Source of the DNA: Lachnospiraceae bacterium XBB1006
Lineage (GTDB): Bacteria; Bacillota; Clostridia; Lachnospirales; Lachnospiraceae
Assembly: GCA_900115795.1 (NCBI GenBank)
Contig: FOXT01000009.1
Coordinates: forward strand, 62,001 to 126,000
Direction of reading: 5' to 3'
Length of the DNA: 64,000 nucleotides
The position numbers and the translations under genes were made by a program. Every line of letters starts with the position of its first letter. The stretch's first letter is position 1. The notes beneath the pieces were generated by a model, which saw nothing but the letters and a program-made list of their open reading frames with translations, ran no database searches and was not told the DNA's origin. Shown in pieces: positions 53,161-62,012 of this stretch.

Positions 53161-53469
53161 ATGGAACTTGAAGAGATTTTGAGAAGGGAATTTGAAGGCA
53201 CAGACGTACCGTATATTGAGATTCGACGAACCATTCCGTCACCGGATGGTAGTGATATTGATATCATGTATGGCGCATGCCAGCTTGTGGATGACCAGCT
53301 GGTTTCTATTGATGGTGATCGCTATGGAATGGATACCAGTTGCGACAAGTATTATATTTATAAGACGCAGAAGGATAAGGTAATTGACAGACTTCCGGAG
53401 CATTCCGAGTATTTAATTAATGCAGGAACGAGATGTCTTGTGGTATGGGAGAATACCAAGGATAAGTAG
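53161..53469 (+). CDS. Hypothetical protein, 102 aa
   Basis: An acidic, soluble protein (DVPYIEIRRTIPSPDGSDID, then KVIDRLPEHSEYLINAGTRC) with no signal peptide and no recognised domain. AAGGAG is 8 nt before ATG 53161; the overlapping GTG at 53158 is less well placed. It has its own promoter and a strong terminator. Function unknown. Confidence 0.65.
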   Translation: MELEEILRREFEGTDVPYIEIRRTIPSPDGSDIDIMYGACQLVDDQLVSIDGDRYGMDTSCDKYYIYKTQKDKVIDRLPEHSEYLINAGTRCLVVWENTKDK

Positions 53470-53514
53470 GTAATTTTGCGAAGTGAAATTACCGTATGGG
53501 ATGGGAGCAGAGCA

Positions 53515-53545
53515 AATCCCCGGCAGGAGAAATCTTGCCGGGGAT
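53515..53545. terminator. Rho-independent terminator between converging genes
   Basis: AATCCCCGGCA-GGAGAAATC-TTGCCGGGGATT with ATTTATT after it; it can serve the plus-strand gene and lies 25 bp from the end of the minus-strand receptor gene. Confidence 0.75.
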
Positions 53546-53569
53546 TATTTATTGTTGCGCAAGTGTGGG

Positions 53570-55108
53570 CTAGCTATTTAATAGATGGCTTATTTCATCT
53601 ACCATTTCATTGATGGTTCTAGCTTGAACGGATACCTCTTCAGTATTTTTTGCATTATTTTCCGCCATTGCTCTGATTGCTACGAACTGCTCATTTTCAT
53701 TTCTGATGCTTTCTGCAATGTCTTGATTAATAGTAACAGTTTGTCTAATAATATCTGCTTGACGTTTAATGGCTGTATTCATTTCAGTAACAGTATCAAC
53801 CGAATCACGCAACATACCACTCATAGCTCGAATATCATCAAATACTTTTTTGAACTGTTCGTTTTGTTCATCAAGTTTTGATGCGTTATTCTCTACTTGT
53901 GTTGTGATTTCCTTTACGTTTAATTGTACTCGATTAATTACAGCGCCAATATCATTAAGGGAATATGAGGTACTTTCCGCAAGCTTACCTACTTCTGTTG
54001 CAACAACTGCAAACCCCCGACCTGCTTCGCCGGCTCTTGCTGCTTCAATAGATGCATTCAGAGCAAGAAGACTGATTGAAGAAGAAATACCCTGGATTAA
54101 TTCTAATGTTGTTCCTATTTCTCCTACGGCTTTCGAAAGCCTCTCTGCTATATTAGTAGTTGTGGCCATAGATTCTGATACTTCTGTATTAATGCCTTGT
54201 AAATCGTTAAGAGATTTTTCGTTCTCATTAGATTTAATAAGGAGATTATCTGAAGTTGTTTCGACTTTCCCTACATTTTCTTCTACGATATTTTCGCATT
54301 CGCTAAGTTCGGAAAGATTATTCATGCTTTCGTCTGCTTTAAAGCCAAGTGAATTACTGCTTTCAACAAGGTTATCACTTGTGGCAGATAGTTCTTCGGC
54401 AGAGGCGCTTTCATTTGATGCAATGTCAAGGAGAGTTGAACCAGCCACAACCATTTTTTCGGATATACTTTTGACTGCATTCATAACGCCGATAACTCTT
54501 CTATTATTATCTTCCAATTCGTCCTTCTTTGCAGTAACAAGAAAATGCGAAACAAAGAAAATAAATATTGTAATGCCTGCTAATGAAATAGTTAAGCCAA
54601 CAATACACATTATGATATCGGTTACAAATAATTCATCTTTTGCAGGAAGAAGCTGTGAACCTCTAACAACCCATCCACTTATAAGAGAGATGATACAGAC
54701 GGCACCAGTTGCTAACAATTGCTTTATGTCTAGGAAAAATCCTATGAGTGTTAAGAAGAAAGCCAAGAATCCCCAAAAATTGCGGGTTGGACACATATAT
54801 ACAATATAAGTCCATTGAATAATTAGAACTAATGAACAGAAAACTTTGCCTAATTGCAATTTCCCATCAAGAAGATATCCGTCTTCGTCGAAGGAGCTTT
54901 TTAAAATTAACATACCAATTACAAGGAAACTTACATCCATTACAGTAAAACAAATTACAGCAAGCCATGGCATTGTTTTATAGAAGCCTAATACTTTTTC
55001 AACTATGAACATAGTTGTAGCAAACATGCATGCTCCGGTTAAAGCAATAATTCCCCATTTGAATACAGCTGAAAGGTAGACTTCGAAAGCAGTCTTTTTA
55101 TTATTCAT
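53570..55108 (-). CDS. Methyl-accepting chemotaxis protein with polytopic membrane domain
   Basis: 512 residues from ATG 55108 (GGGGGG 9 nt upstream; the extension to 55156 is rejected). About six transmembrane helices fill the first 190 residues with almost no extracellular domain, so the sensor part is the membrane region itself. No clear HAMP domain. The signalling hairpin tip [34 protein letters not shown] is intact, the piece that contacts CheA and CheW. No CheB/CheR-binding pentapeptide at the C-terminus. It is transcribed alone and matches a motile cell with flagellar genes elsewhere in the window. Confidence 0.92.
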   Translation of the reverse strand: MNNKKTAFEVYLSAVFKWGIIALTGACMFATTMFIVEKVLGFYKTMPWLAVICFTVMDVSFLVIGMLILKSSFDEDGYLLDGKLQLGKVFCSLVLIIQWTYIVYMCPTRNFWGFLAFFLTLIGFFLDIKQLLATGAVCIISLISGWVVRGSQLLPAKDELFVTDIIMCIVGLTISLAGITIFIFFVSHFLVTAKKDELEDNNRRVIGVMNAVKSISEKMVVAGSTLLDIASNESASAEELSATSDNLVESSNSLGFKADESMNNLSELSECENIVEENVGKVETTSDNLLIKSNENEKSLNDLQGINTEVSESMATTTNIAERLSKAVGEIGTTLELIQGISSSISLLALNASIEAARAGEAGRGFAVVATEVGKLAESTSYSLNDIGAVINRVQLNVKEITTQVENNASKLDEQNEQFKKVFDDIRAMSGMLRDSVDTVTEMNTAIKRQADIIRQTVTINQDIAESIRNENEQFVAIRAMAENNAKNTEEVSVQARTINEMVDEISHLLNS

Positions 55109-55267
55109 TGATTTGTACCCCCCGTTCAAGATATTTGTTATAGAATAGTATAGCAAGGAATTGTGATAAAGTTGTTAAAAATGTTTCTGTATTATTTAAG
55201 AAAAGTGCCTACAAGAAAAAAGAAGTGGGATGTGGAGTGAAAGACCGACTCAATTAGGATTTTTTTC

Positions 55268-55296
55268 TTGCAATTTCAATGCAAAAGGGCTATACT
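55268..55296 (+). promoter_or_regulatory. valS T-box promoter
   Basis: TTGCAA (55268-55273), 17 bp, TATACT (55291-55296). The leader would start near 55303, about 780 nt before the valS ATG. Confidence 0.65.
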
Positions 55297-55310
55297 GAAT
55301 TCTGTAGTTA

Positions 55311-55325
55311 TATTTTAAAGGCATT
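55311..55325 (+). repeat. 15-bp direct repeat, left copy (element boundary)
   Basis: TATTTTAAAGGCATT, repeated exactly at 55467-55481. Confidence 0.85.
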
Positions 55326-55466
55326 TAGTTAATTGCGAAACTCTTATGCCACGACCGTGGCATGTTGAATTTGCATAAAAATCGTTCTCGCAAGTTAACT
55401 TGCAGAGACGATTTATTATGCAAATTGCTCATGCGGCATTCGCCGCAGAACAGTTTCGCAAATACC
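55326..55466. mobile_element. MITE-like 141-bp element in the valS leader
   Basis: Between two exact 15-bp direct repeats lies a 141-bp segment whose ends pair: TTGCGAAACT (55333-55342) with AGTTTCGCAA (55452-55461). Inside are three further stems: ATGCCACG-AC-CGTGGCAT, a long one around AATTTGCATAA...TTATGCAAATT with AATCGT/ACGATT, and GCGGC-ATTC-GCCGC. As RNA this is a four-arm clover-like fold. It codes for nothing. The direct repeats look like a target-site duplication, though 15 bp is long for that. Confidence 0.5.
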
Positions 55467-55481
55467 TATTTTAAAGGCATT
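55467..55481 (+). repeat. 15-bp direct repeat, right copy (element boundary)
   Basis: Second copy of TATTTTAAAGGCATT; the T-box stem I starts directly behind it. Confidence 0.85.
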
Positions 55482-55726
55482 GATAAAGAGGAGTACATAT
55501 TCGGAGGCTGTCAGAGAGGATCTCTCACCGGCTGCAAGGAGATCTCAGGGAAGGATATGGAAGGTAGCTTTTGAGCCGATACCTGAACCGCATAGATGAG
55601 CACAGTAGGGTACTCCGGGAATTCCCGTTATAGAATCAATGAGATGCGCTTAAACGAAGAAGCGTAAGTAAGGTGGTACCGCGATAACACGCCCTTACAG
55701 AGGAGTCCTCTGTAAGGGCGATTTTG
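55482..55726 (+). ncRNA. T-box riboswitch controlling valS
   Basis: The conserved T-box sequence AAGGTGGTACCGCG is at 55670-55683 and the competing terminator at 55690-55720 (CGCCCTTACAGAGG / CCTCTGTAAGGGCG, then ATTTTG). Stem I begins at GGAGTAC (about 55490) and closes at GTACTCC (about 55610). A GTA triplet at 55605-55607 is a possible valine specifier; I could not fix the specifier loop by eye. Uncharged tRNA-Val binding would stabilise the antiterminator and switch valS on. Confidence 0.92.
55690..55726 (+). terminator. T-box terminator
   Basis: A 14-bp near-perfect stem followed by ATTTTGT; excluded by the antiterminator when uncharged tRNA binds. Confidence 0.88.
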
Positions 55727-55729
55727 TGC

Positions 55730-55905
55730 AGAGCACTTAATGAGGTGCCCTTGAAGGGCGGCCGAATTTAGTGCGAGCCATATCCGAACACTTAGCGAAG
55801 CGAAGCAGAGCTTTAGTGAGAGGATAGTGCAGAGTACTAAGCACCCGAGGACTTCACCAAATAGTCGATGAGCACCTACCTGATGTTGCTTTCGAGGCAC
55901 TCAGG
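55730..55905 (+). other. Structured leader segment between T-box and long hairpin
   Basis: No protein-coding frame with a ribosome site. Several nested stems: TTAGTGC with GTACTAA around TATCC with GGATA and ACACT with AGTG (about 55768-55843), and TACCTGA with TCAGGTA (about 55877-55907). Words such as GTGCAGAG(C/T)ACT occur twice. Role unknown. Confidence 0.45.
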
Positions 55906-55907
55906 TA

Positions 55908-56042
55908 TTGTGAGGTGTGTATTCTCTATAAGCAAGGCTTTTGCGAGCGTCGGCACTTGATTTTGCAGGGCAAAATCTTATGTGCCGCTACGCTTGCAAC
56001 GAAGCGAAAGCGACCTTGCGATAGAGAATACGCACCTCACAA
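55908..56042. repeat. 135-nt hairpin with 22-bp arms before valS
   Basis: TTGTGAGGTG(T)GTATTCTCTAT (55908-55929) is complementary to ATAGAGAATAC(G)CACCTCACAA (56021-56042) in 21 of 22 positions. Inside, GCAAGG pairs with CCTTGC, TTGCGAGCG-like with CGCTTGCAA-like, and CGGCAC-TT-GATTTTGC-AGG-GCAAAATC-TTAT-GTGCCG is a perfect nested stem. The whole is one long, nearly continuous hairpin. It ends 40 bp before the valS ATG. A MITE-like insertion or an RNA element are both possible. Confidence 0.7.
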
Positions 56043-56082
56043 AAACGAGGGTGCTCAAAAAACACATTACGGAGGTGCGAAT

Positions 56083-58728
56083 ATGAGTAAAGAATTAGCA
56101 AAAACCTACGATCCAAAAGGTCTTGAGGATCGTTTGTACAAAAAATGGGAAGAGAATGGATATTTCCATTCTGAAGTAGACAGAAGCAGAAAATCGTTTA
56201 CCATTGTGATGCCGCCGCCAAACATTACCGGTCAGCTTCACATGGGGCATGCACTTGATAACACCATGCAGGATATACTGATTCGTTATAAGAAAATGCA
56301 GGGATTCAATACCTTATGGCAGCCGGGAACGGACCATGCGGCAATTTCTACCGAAGTTAAGATAATTAATGCACTGAAGGAGCAAGGTATTGATAAAGAA
56401 GAATTAGGACGTGATGGGTTCTTAAAGAGAGCATGGGAGTGGAAAGAAGAGTATGGCGGACGCATTGTAAAACAGCTTAAGAAAATGGGCTCTGCAGCGG
56501 ACTGGGAAAGAGAACGTTTTACTATGGATGAAGGCTGTAGCAAAGCAGTACAGAAGACGTTTATTGATCTTCACAAGAAGGGGTTAATCTATAAAGGTAA
56601 CCGTATTGTAAACTGGTGTCCGGTTTGTAAGACATCCATTTCCGATGCAGAGGTAGAGCATGAGGATCAGGCAGGACATTTCTGGCACATCAACTATCCG
56701 ATTAAGGATTCCGATGAATTTGTGGAGATTGCCACCACTCGTCCGGAAACCATGATTGGAGATACGGCCATTGCAGTAAACCCACATGACGAGCGCTATC
56801 AGCATTTGATAGGTAAAAAGGCAATTCTGCCATTGGTTGGAAGAGAGATTCCAATCGTAGCAGATGAGTATGTAGATATGGAATTCGGAACCGGTTGCGT
56901 AAAAATTACACCGGCACATGACCCGAATGATTTCGAGGTTGGCAAGCGTCATAATTTAGAAGAAATCAATGTAATGAACGATGATGCCACTATGAATGAG
57001 AAGGCCGGCAAATATGCAGGCATGGACCGTTACGAAGCAAGAAAGGCTATGATTGACGATTTGAAGGAGCAGGGACTTCTGGTTAAAATTGTTGACCATT
57101 CCCATAATGTAGGAATCCATGACCGTTGTAAAACCACCATTGAGCCAATGGCAAAATTACAGTGGTTCGTTAAAATGGATGAGTTAATTAAACCGGCTAT
57201 GGAAGCCATTGATAAAGGAGATTTAAGATTTGTTCCGGAAAATTATGCAAAAACTTATTTCCATTGGCTAGAAGGAATGCGTGACTGGTGTATCAGTCGA
57301 CAGTTATGGTGGGGACACCGGATTCCGGCTTACTATTGCAAGGACTGTGGTGAGATAGTGGTAGCAGAAGAAATGCCAAGCGTATGTCCGAAGTGTGGAA
57401 AGAATCATTTCGAGCAGGATCCGGATACCTTAGACACCTGGTTTTCCTCTGCTTTGTGGCCGTTCTCAACACTCGGATGGCCAGAGAAAACCGAAGAACT
57501 TGACTATTATTATCCGACGGATGTATTGGTAACCGGATATGACATCATCTTCTTCTGGGTTGTTCGTATGGTATTCTCCGGATATGAGCATACCGGAAAA
57601 TGTCCGTTCCATACTGTTCTGATTCACGGTCTGGTTCGTGATGCACAGGGTAGAAAGATGAGTAAGTCCTTAGGAAATGGAATTGACCCGTTGGAAATAA
57701 TTGACCAGTATGGTGCCGATGCCCTTAGAATGTCGCTTTTGACAGGAAATGCACCTGGTAACGATATGCGTTTTAGAGATGAGAAGATGGAAGCAAGCCG
57801 TAACTTTGCTAACAAGGTTTGGAATGCATCCCGTTTTATTATGATGAATTTGGAAGGACAGAACGTAACGAAGCCGGAGCTTTCCGAGTTAAATAACTTA
57901 GACAAAGCGATTTTGTGTAAGCTTAATAAGCTGGCGAAAGAAGTGACCGAGAACCTGGATAAATATGAACTTGGTATTGCACTCTCTAAGGTATACGATT
58001 TCATCTGGGATGAGTTCTGCGACTGGTACATCGAGATGAGCAAGCCGGTTCTTTGGGCAAAAGAGGAAAATCCGAAGGCTGCCAATGCAACCCTTTGGAC
58101 CTTAAAGACGGTACTTTCCGAGGCAATGAAGATGCTTCACCCGTTTATGCCATTTATTACTGAAGAAATCTATTGTACCTTACTGCCGGAAGAGGAAAGC
58201 ATCATGCTGACTTCCTGGCCGCAGTTTAAGGAAGAATGGAACTTCGCTGAGTGTGAGTCCCAGTTTGAAATGGTAAAAGAACTGGTTCGCGGTATCCGTA
58301 ATACCCGTACCGGTATGGATGTTCCGCCAAGCCGAAAGGCAAAAGTGATTATCGTAGCAGGGAAGGAAGAGGTAAGAAATGCATTTGCCGCTTTTGAAAA
58401 CAGCTACAAGAACTTAGCTTCTGCTAATGAAATTGTGATTCAGGCAGAAAAGACAGGTATCGATGAGGATGCGGTATCCGTAGTAACTGCCGATGCAGTT
58501 TGCTACATTCCATTGGCAGAGTTGATTGATTTCGAAAAGGAAAAAGCACGTCTTACCAAGGAAAAAGAGCGTCTGGAGAAAGAACTTGCCCGTTCTCACA
58601 ACATGTTGAACAACGAGAAGTTCGTAAGCAAGGCTCCGACAGCTAAGATTCAAGAAGAAAAAGACAAACTTGCCAAGTATGAGCAGATGATGGAAGAAGT
58701 AACGAAACGTTTAGAAGCGTTGAAGTAA
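56083..58728 (+). CDS. valS: Valyl-tRNA synthetase
   Basis: 881 residues, full length. Class Ia synthetase: the HIGH motif is PPPNITGQLHMGHAL (about 46-60) and the KMSKS motif is GRKMSKSLGN (about 523-532). The editing domain includes TTRPETMIGDTAIAVNP. The C-terminus is a tRNA-binding coiled coil (EKARLTKEKERLEKELARSH). ATG 56083 has GGAGG 7 nt upstream; the frame stays open upstream through the long hairpin but has no start there that fits. Controlled by the T-box at 55482-55726. Confidence 0.98.
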   Translation: MSKELAKTYDPKGLEDRLYKKWEENGYFHSEVDRSRKSFTIVMPPPNITGQLHMGHALDNTMQDILIRYKKMQGFNTLWQPGTDHAAISTEVKIINALKEQGIDKEELGRDGFLKRAWEWKEEYGGRIVKQLKKMGSAADWERERFTMDEGCSKAVQKTFIDLHKKGLIYKGNRIVNWCPVCKTSISDAEVEHEDQAGHFWHINYPIKDSDEFVEIATTRPETMIGDTAIAVNPHDERYQHLIGKKAILPLVGREIPIVADEYVDMEFGTGCVKITPAHDPNDFEVGKRHNLEEINVMNDDATMNEKAGKYAGMDRYEARKAMIDDLKEQGLLVKIVDHSHNVGIHDRCKTTIEPMAKLQWFVKMDELIKPAMEAIDKGDLRFVPENYAKTYFHWLEGMRDWCISRQLWWGHRIPAYYCKDCGEIVVAEEMPSVCPKCGKNHFEQDPDTLDTWFSSALWPFSTLGWPEKTEELDYYYPTDVLVTGYDIIFFWVVRMVFSGYEHTGKCPFHTVLIHGLVRDAQGRKMSKSLGNGIDPLEIIDQYGADALRMSLLTGNAPGNDMRFRDEKMEASRNFANKVWNASRFIMMNLEGQNVTKPELSELNNLDKAILCKLNKLAKEVTENLDKYELGIALSKVYDFIWDEFCDWYIEMSKPVLWAKEENPKAANATLWTLKTVLSEAMKMLHPFMPFITEEIYCTLLPEEESIMLTSWPQFKEEWNFAECESQFEMVKELVRGIRNTRTGMDVPPSRKAKVIIVAGKEEVRNAFAAFENSYKNLASANEIVIQAEKTGIDEDAVSVVTADAVCYIPLAELIDFEKEKARLTKEKERLEKELARSHNMLNNEKFVSKAPTAKIQEEKDKLAKYEQMMEEVTKRLEALK

Positions 58729-58735
58729 CTATAGA

Positions 58736-58781
58736 GGCTGCCACTTTAGATGCGAGAACATCTAGGGTGGTGGCCTTTTTT
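58736..58781 (+). terminator. valS terminator
   Basis: GGCTGCCACTTTAGATG pairs with CATCTAGGGTGGTGGCC, with wobble pairs, and six T follow. Confidence 0.8.
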
Positions 58782-58831
58782 GGCGCCTGAAAACGGACAA
58801 AGGTGTAATGATTTACATACAACTTTGTCTG

Positions 58832-58861
58832 TTGACTTTTATATTTTGAGGGGATTATACT
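58832..58861 (+). promoter_or_regulatory. Promoter before the candidate small RNA
   Basis: TTGACT (58832-58837), 18 bp, TATACT (58856-58861). Confidence 0.5.
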
Positions 58862-58867
58862 GACAGT

Positions 58868-59110
58868 ATGAGGTGGGAAAGGAGATTGAAGATTATATCG
58901 ACTGAGGGCTCTCCTACTATGTTAATAAATATTGTAAATCGATAGTATTCTGACGAATGGAATGGTGGGAGCTTCGGACTATTTGCATGAAGAAAAGCCA
59001 GAATAGAATAGCAAATGGAATTTGAAAAGTTTATGAAAAAATACAGAATACTTGCCTAATGGAGTGTTGGATGGTAGAATATTTTATATAGTCTGCCATC
59101 CTTATTTTTT
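58868..59110 (+). ncRNA. Candidate small RNA between valS and fapA
   Basis: A promoter (58832-58861) and an intrinsic terminator (59069-59101 plus T-run) frame about 240 nt with no credible ORF. Internal stems are visible: AGGAGA/TCTCCT, TATTCTG/CAGAATA and ATTTGC/GCAAAT. The length would suit a 6S-like or other housekeeping RNA, but I cannot match it to a family by eye. Confidence 0.35.
59069..59110 (+). terminator. Rho-independent terminator before fapA
   Basis: GGATGG-TAGA...TCTG-CCATCC followed by TTATTTTTT. It lies 50 bp before the fapA ATG, so it ends something upstream and not fapA. Confidence 0.65.
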
Positions 59111-59161
59111 GGCAGCATGTGGGAGAAGTAGGACAAGAATTAGAAAGAAAAGGAAACGGCG

Positions 59162-60562
59162 ATGAGCATTTCAAAAGAGAGTAAACCAGAAGTACGATTT
59201 GGAATGAATAATATGGAGGCCTATTTGACTGTTCCGATTCCACCGGATGGAAGAGAATATTCTGTGCGTGAATTGGTGTCGATTCTTGAGACGAAAGGCG
59301 TTAAGCATGGCATTGATCAGGAGATGTTAATGCGCATGGTGGCGGAGAAGACGTACCATATTGAGCGCCGCGTGGCAGTGGGTGAGCAACCGGTTGAGGG
59401 GTATGATGGTTATTATGAGTTTTTGTTCAATCGGGAATTCAATCGTACGCCGAAGATTTTGCCGGATGGTGCGGTAGACTATCACACCATTAATTTGATT
59501 GCCACTGTGGAAGCAGGAGAGAAGATTGCAATTTACCATCCTTGCGTACAAGGAAAGAATGGAATGAATGTCAAGGGCGTTCCGGTGAATGCGAAGCGCT
59601 GCAAAGAGTTGCAGCCGTTACGTGGAAAAGGGTTTACACGTAGCGATGACGGAACGGAGTATTTTGCGGAAATTTCCGGAAAGATAGATTTTATAAATGA
59701 TCGACTCATAGTAAGTCCGGTGTATGAGATTCCGACGGATGTAGATATGCAGACCGGAAACATTAACTTTAATGGTGATGTTGTGATCCATGGAAAGGTT
59801 AAGGCTGGAATGTCTATTCAAGCATCCGGAACCATCACGATAGATGGAATTGTGGAAGCTGCGGATTTAACGGCCGGTAAGGATATTGTATTAAAGAGTG
59901 GATTGATGGGAAATTCCCATGCAATGCTTTCGACAAAGCAGAATTTGTATGCAAAGTTTGTGGAATATGCCAACATTGACGTGCGTGGAACCATTAATGC
60001 CGAGTCACTTTTGTCGTGTGATGTCCTTTGTGGAGAAAAGGTGGTTATTGATGGAAAACACGGCGGTATCGTTGGCGGCATTGTGCGGGCGGTTGGCGGT
60101 GTTATTACCAGCTCCATTGGGAATGATGTAGAGATTCACACGGATGTTATGGTGGGAGCGGAAGCAGACATCTATCGCCGATTCAAGATGCTTGAACAAA
60201 AGATTGCAAATTCCAAGCGGCAACTTGAGATTATCGATGAGAAAATTAAAGAAATTGATCAGGAAAATGCAAGAAAGTCTGTAGTAGAACGACCGAAAAG
60301 CGATCCGCGAAAGGTGTCCCTTTTGCGTAGTAAAATTCATGAGAATTCCGTACTGCAGGAAGACCAGTTGGAGAAGGAAGAGCTGGAGAACATTATCCAG
60401 CGTGCGGATGGCGCATGCATTAAAGTATCCGGCGCGGTGTATCCGGGAACATCGGTTAAGATTGATGAAAGTCGGATGGAAGTTAAGGTTGAGCAATTTG
60501 CAGTACAGTTTGTAAAACAGGTTGATAAGATTCGCATGGAACGGGTAACCGGAATTGATTAG
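59162..60562 (+). CDS. FapA (DUF342) family protein
   Basis: 466 residues. The DUF342/FapA pattern is clear: the N-terminal part (REYSVRELVSILETKGVKHG), NLIATVEAGEKIAIYHPCVQ GKNGMNVKGVPV, then a right-handed beta-helix region (NINFNGDVVIHGKVKAGMSI; QASGTITIDGIVEAADL; TAGKDIVLKSGLMGN), a coiled coil (about 335-360) and a closing domain. Members are cytoplasmic, often near chemotaxis or flagellar genes, and poorly understood. It stands alone, with AAAGGAAACGGCG before the ATG. Confidence 0.88.
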   Translation: MSISKESKPEVRFGMNNMEAYLTVPIPPDGREYSVRELVSILETKGVKHGIDQEMLMRMVAEKTYHIERRVAVGEQPVEGYDGYYEFLFNREFNRTPKILPDGAVDYHTINLIATVEAGEKIAIYHPCVQGKNGMNVKGVPVNAKRCKELQPLRGKGFTRSDDGTEYFAEISGKIDFINDRLIVSPVYEIPTDVDMQTGNINFNGDVVIHGKVKAGMSIQASGTITIDGIVEAADLTAGKDIVLKSGLMGNSHAMLSTKQNLYAKFVEYANIDVRGTINAESLLSCDVLCGEKVVIDGKHGGIVGGIVRAVGGVITSSIGNDVEIHTDVMVGAEADIYRRFKMLEQKIANSKRQLEIIDEKIKEIDQENARKSVVERPKSDPRKVSLLRSKIHENSVLQEDQLEKEELENIIQRADGACIKVSGAVYPGTSVKIDESRMEVKVEQFAVQFVKQVDKIRMERVTGID

Positions 60563-60594
60563 ATGGATTAACTATTAGATGGATGAAATGGAAG

Positions 60595-60618
60595 GAGAGT
60601 CACCGATAGGTGGCTCTC
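60595..60618 (+). terminator. Hairpin terminator after fapA
   Basis: GAGAGTCACC-GATA-GGTGGCTCTC with wobble, then TTGTCATAT; weak T-run. Confidence 0.5.
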
Positions 60619-60665
60619 TTGTCATATATTGACGATGAAAAAGCAAAAAACTTCGTGGAAAATGC

Positions 60666-60693
60666 TTGAATTTCAGCGTACACATATTATAAT
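60666..60693 (+). promoter_or_regulatory. folC operon promoter
   Basis: TTGAAT (60666-60671), 16 bp, TATAAT (60688-60693), 38 bp before the folC ATG. Confidence 0.55.
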
Positions 60694-60731
60694 GATAAAG
60701 AAACGAAAAATAAGGACAAAAGGTGTATTGC

Positions 60732-62012
60732 ATGACATATAAAGAAGCAGAAACCTATTTATACGAAATACCGAAGTTTACATCGAAAAATCCGGTGGAG
60801 CATACAAAGGAATTTATGCGGCGATTGGGCAATCCGCAGGAAACATTCGAAACCATTCATGTGGCGGGAAGCAATGGCAAAGGAAGTGTGTGTGCCATGA
60901 TTCACAGCGCGCTTTGTGAGAGCGGGCGCAGGGTTGGATTATTTACCTCCCCGCATCTGGTGAATTTGACGGAACGTTTTTACCTGGGGAGAGAGCAGTG
61001 CAGTAAAGAGGTGTTTATGGATGCCTTTGCCCATGTTTTGACCGTGGTAAAACAGATGGAAGTGGAAGGATTTGCGCACCCAACCTTTTTTGAAATGATA
61101 TTTGCCATTGGCATGGTGATTTTTAGAGAGGCGAAGATGGAGTATGTGGTGTTGGAAACCGGGCTTGGCGGAAGGCTGGATACCACCAATGTGGTGAAGA
61201 AACCACGGGTATGCGTAATTACTTCTATTAGTTTGGAGCATACAGAATATCTTGGAGATACGTATGCGGCCATTGCCGGAGAGAAGGCAGGAATTATCAA
61301 GGCGGAAGTTCCGGTGGTATTTGACGCTAAGAATAAAGAAGTGGCCGATGTTATTTTTGAGAAAGCACGGCAGATGCTTGCACCGGCATATCCGGTCTAT
61401 CCAGGAGATATCCTGGTTATGGATAAGCGAGGAGGCAGCATGGAATTTTGCTTTGACCTAAACGGACATACGGCACCCATCACCGTACCGTTTGTGGCGG
61501 ATTACCAGGCCGAGAATGGCGCGCTGGCTATGCAGGCTTGCGAGATTTTAATGGCGCAGGGAGTATTGACCTTTCCGCAGTTTGTGGAGGGAATGAAGAA
61601 AGTGAGCTGGCCGGGGCGTATGCAGGCATTGAAGCCTGATTTTTACGTGGATGGAGCGCATAATCCGGACGGGATTCGCGTGTTTTTGCAGGCAGCAGAC
61701 AAAATCGGGATGAGCCCGAAGACATTGCTGTTTGGCATGGTGAAAGAGAAAAACTATGAAGCGTGCGTTCGACAGATTCGTGAAGCGAAGATTTTTCAAA
61801 CCATTGTGGTAACGGAAATTGGAGGGGAACGGAAGCTGCCGGCACAGGAGTTGGCGAGTTTGTTACAGGAAGATGCGTCAATTCAGGTGCTAGTGGAGTC
61901 TAATATAAAAGATGCACTTAAGAAGATACAGCAGAGGCGTGAGGGATGTGTTTTTTGCGCAGGATCTCTCTATTTAGCAGGTGAAATAATAAAGGAGTTT
62001 GAAGATGATTAA
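60732..62012 (+). CDS. folC: Bifunctional folylpolyglutamate synthase/dihydrofolate synthase
   Basis: 426 residues, full length. Mur-ligase-type ATP-grasp-like fold: the P-loop HVAGSNGKGSVCAMI (about 44-58), FTSPHLVNLTERF (about 71-83), ETGLGGRLDTTNVV (about 142-155), the lysine-carbamate region SLEHTEYLGDTYAAIAGEKA and the C-terminal DGAHNPDGI. It adds glutamate to folates. ATG 60732 has AGGTG 6 nt upstream; the in-frame GTG at 60723 overlaps that site. Confidence 0.96.
   Translation: MTYKEAETYLYEIPKFTSKNPVEHTKEFMRRLGNPQETFETIHVAGSNGKGSVCAMIHSALCESGRRVGLFTSPHLVNLTERFYLGREQCSKEVFMDAFAHVLTVVKQMEVEGFAHPTFFEMIFAIGMVIFREAKMEYVVLETGLGGRLDTTNVVKKPRVCVITSISLEHTEYLGDTYAAIAGEKAGIIKAEVPVVFDAKNKEVADVIFEKARQMLAPAYPVYPGDILVMDKRGGSMEFCFDLNGHTAPITVPFVADYQAENGALAMQACEILMAQGVLTFPQFVEGMKKVSWPGRMQALKPDFYVDGAHNPDGIRVFLQAADKIGMSPKTLLFGMVKEKNYEACVRQIREAKIFQTIVVTEIGGERKLPAQELASLLQEDASIQVLVESNIKDALKKIQQRREGCVFCAGSLYLAGEIIKEFEDD

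Noticed and set aside
53769-54809. 346-codon plus-strand frame
   Set aside because: It is exactly antisense to the chemotaxis receptor; the Ser/Ala-rich product is the shadow of the receptor's Ala/Ser/Glu-rich helices, and it has no ribosome site.
55915-56082. N-terminal extension of valS by 56 codons
   Set aside because: The frame is open but runs through the 3' half of a long hairpin, has no ribosome site and does not resemble synthetase sequence; the ATG at 56083 has a good GGAGG site.
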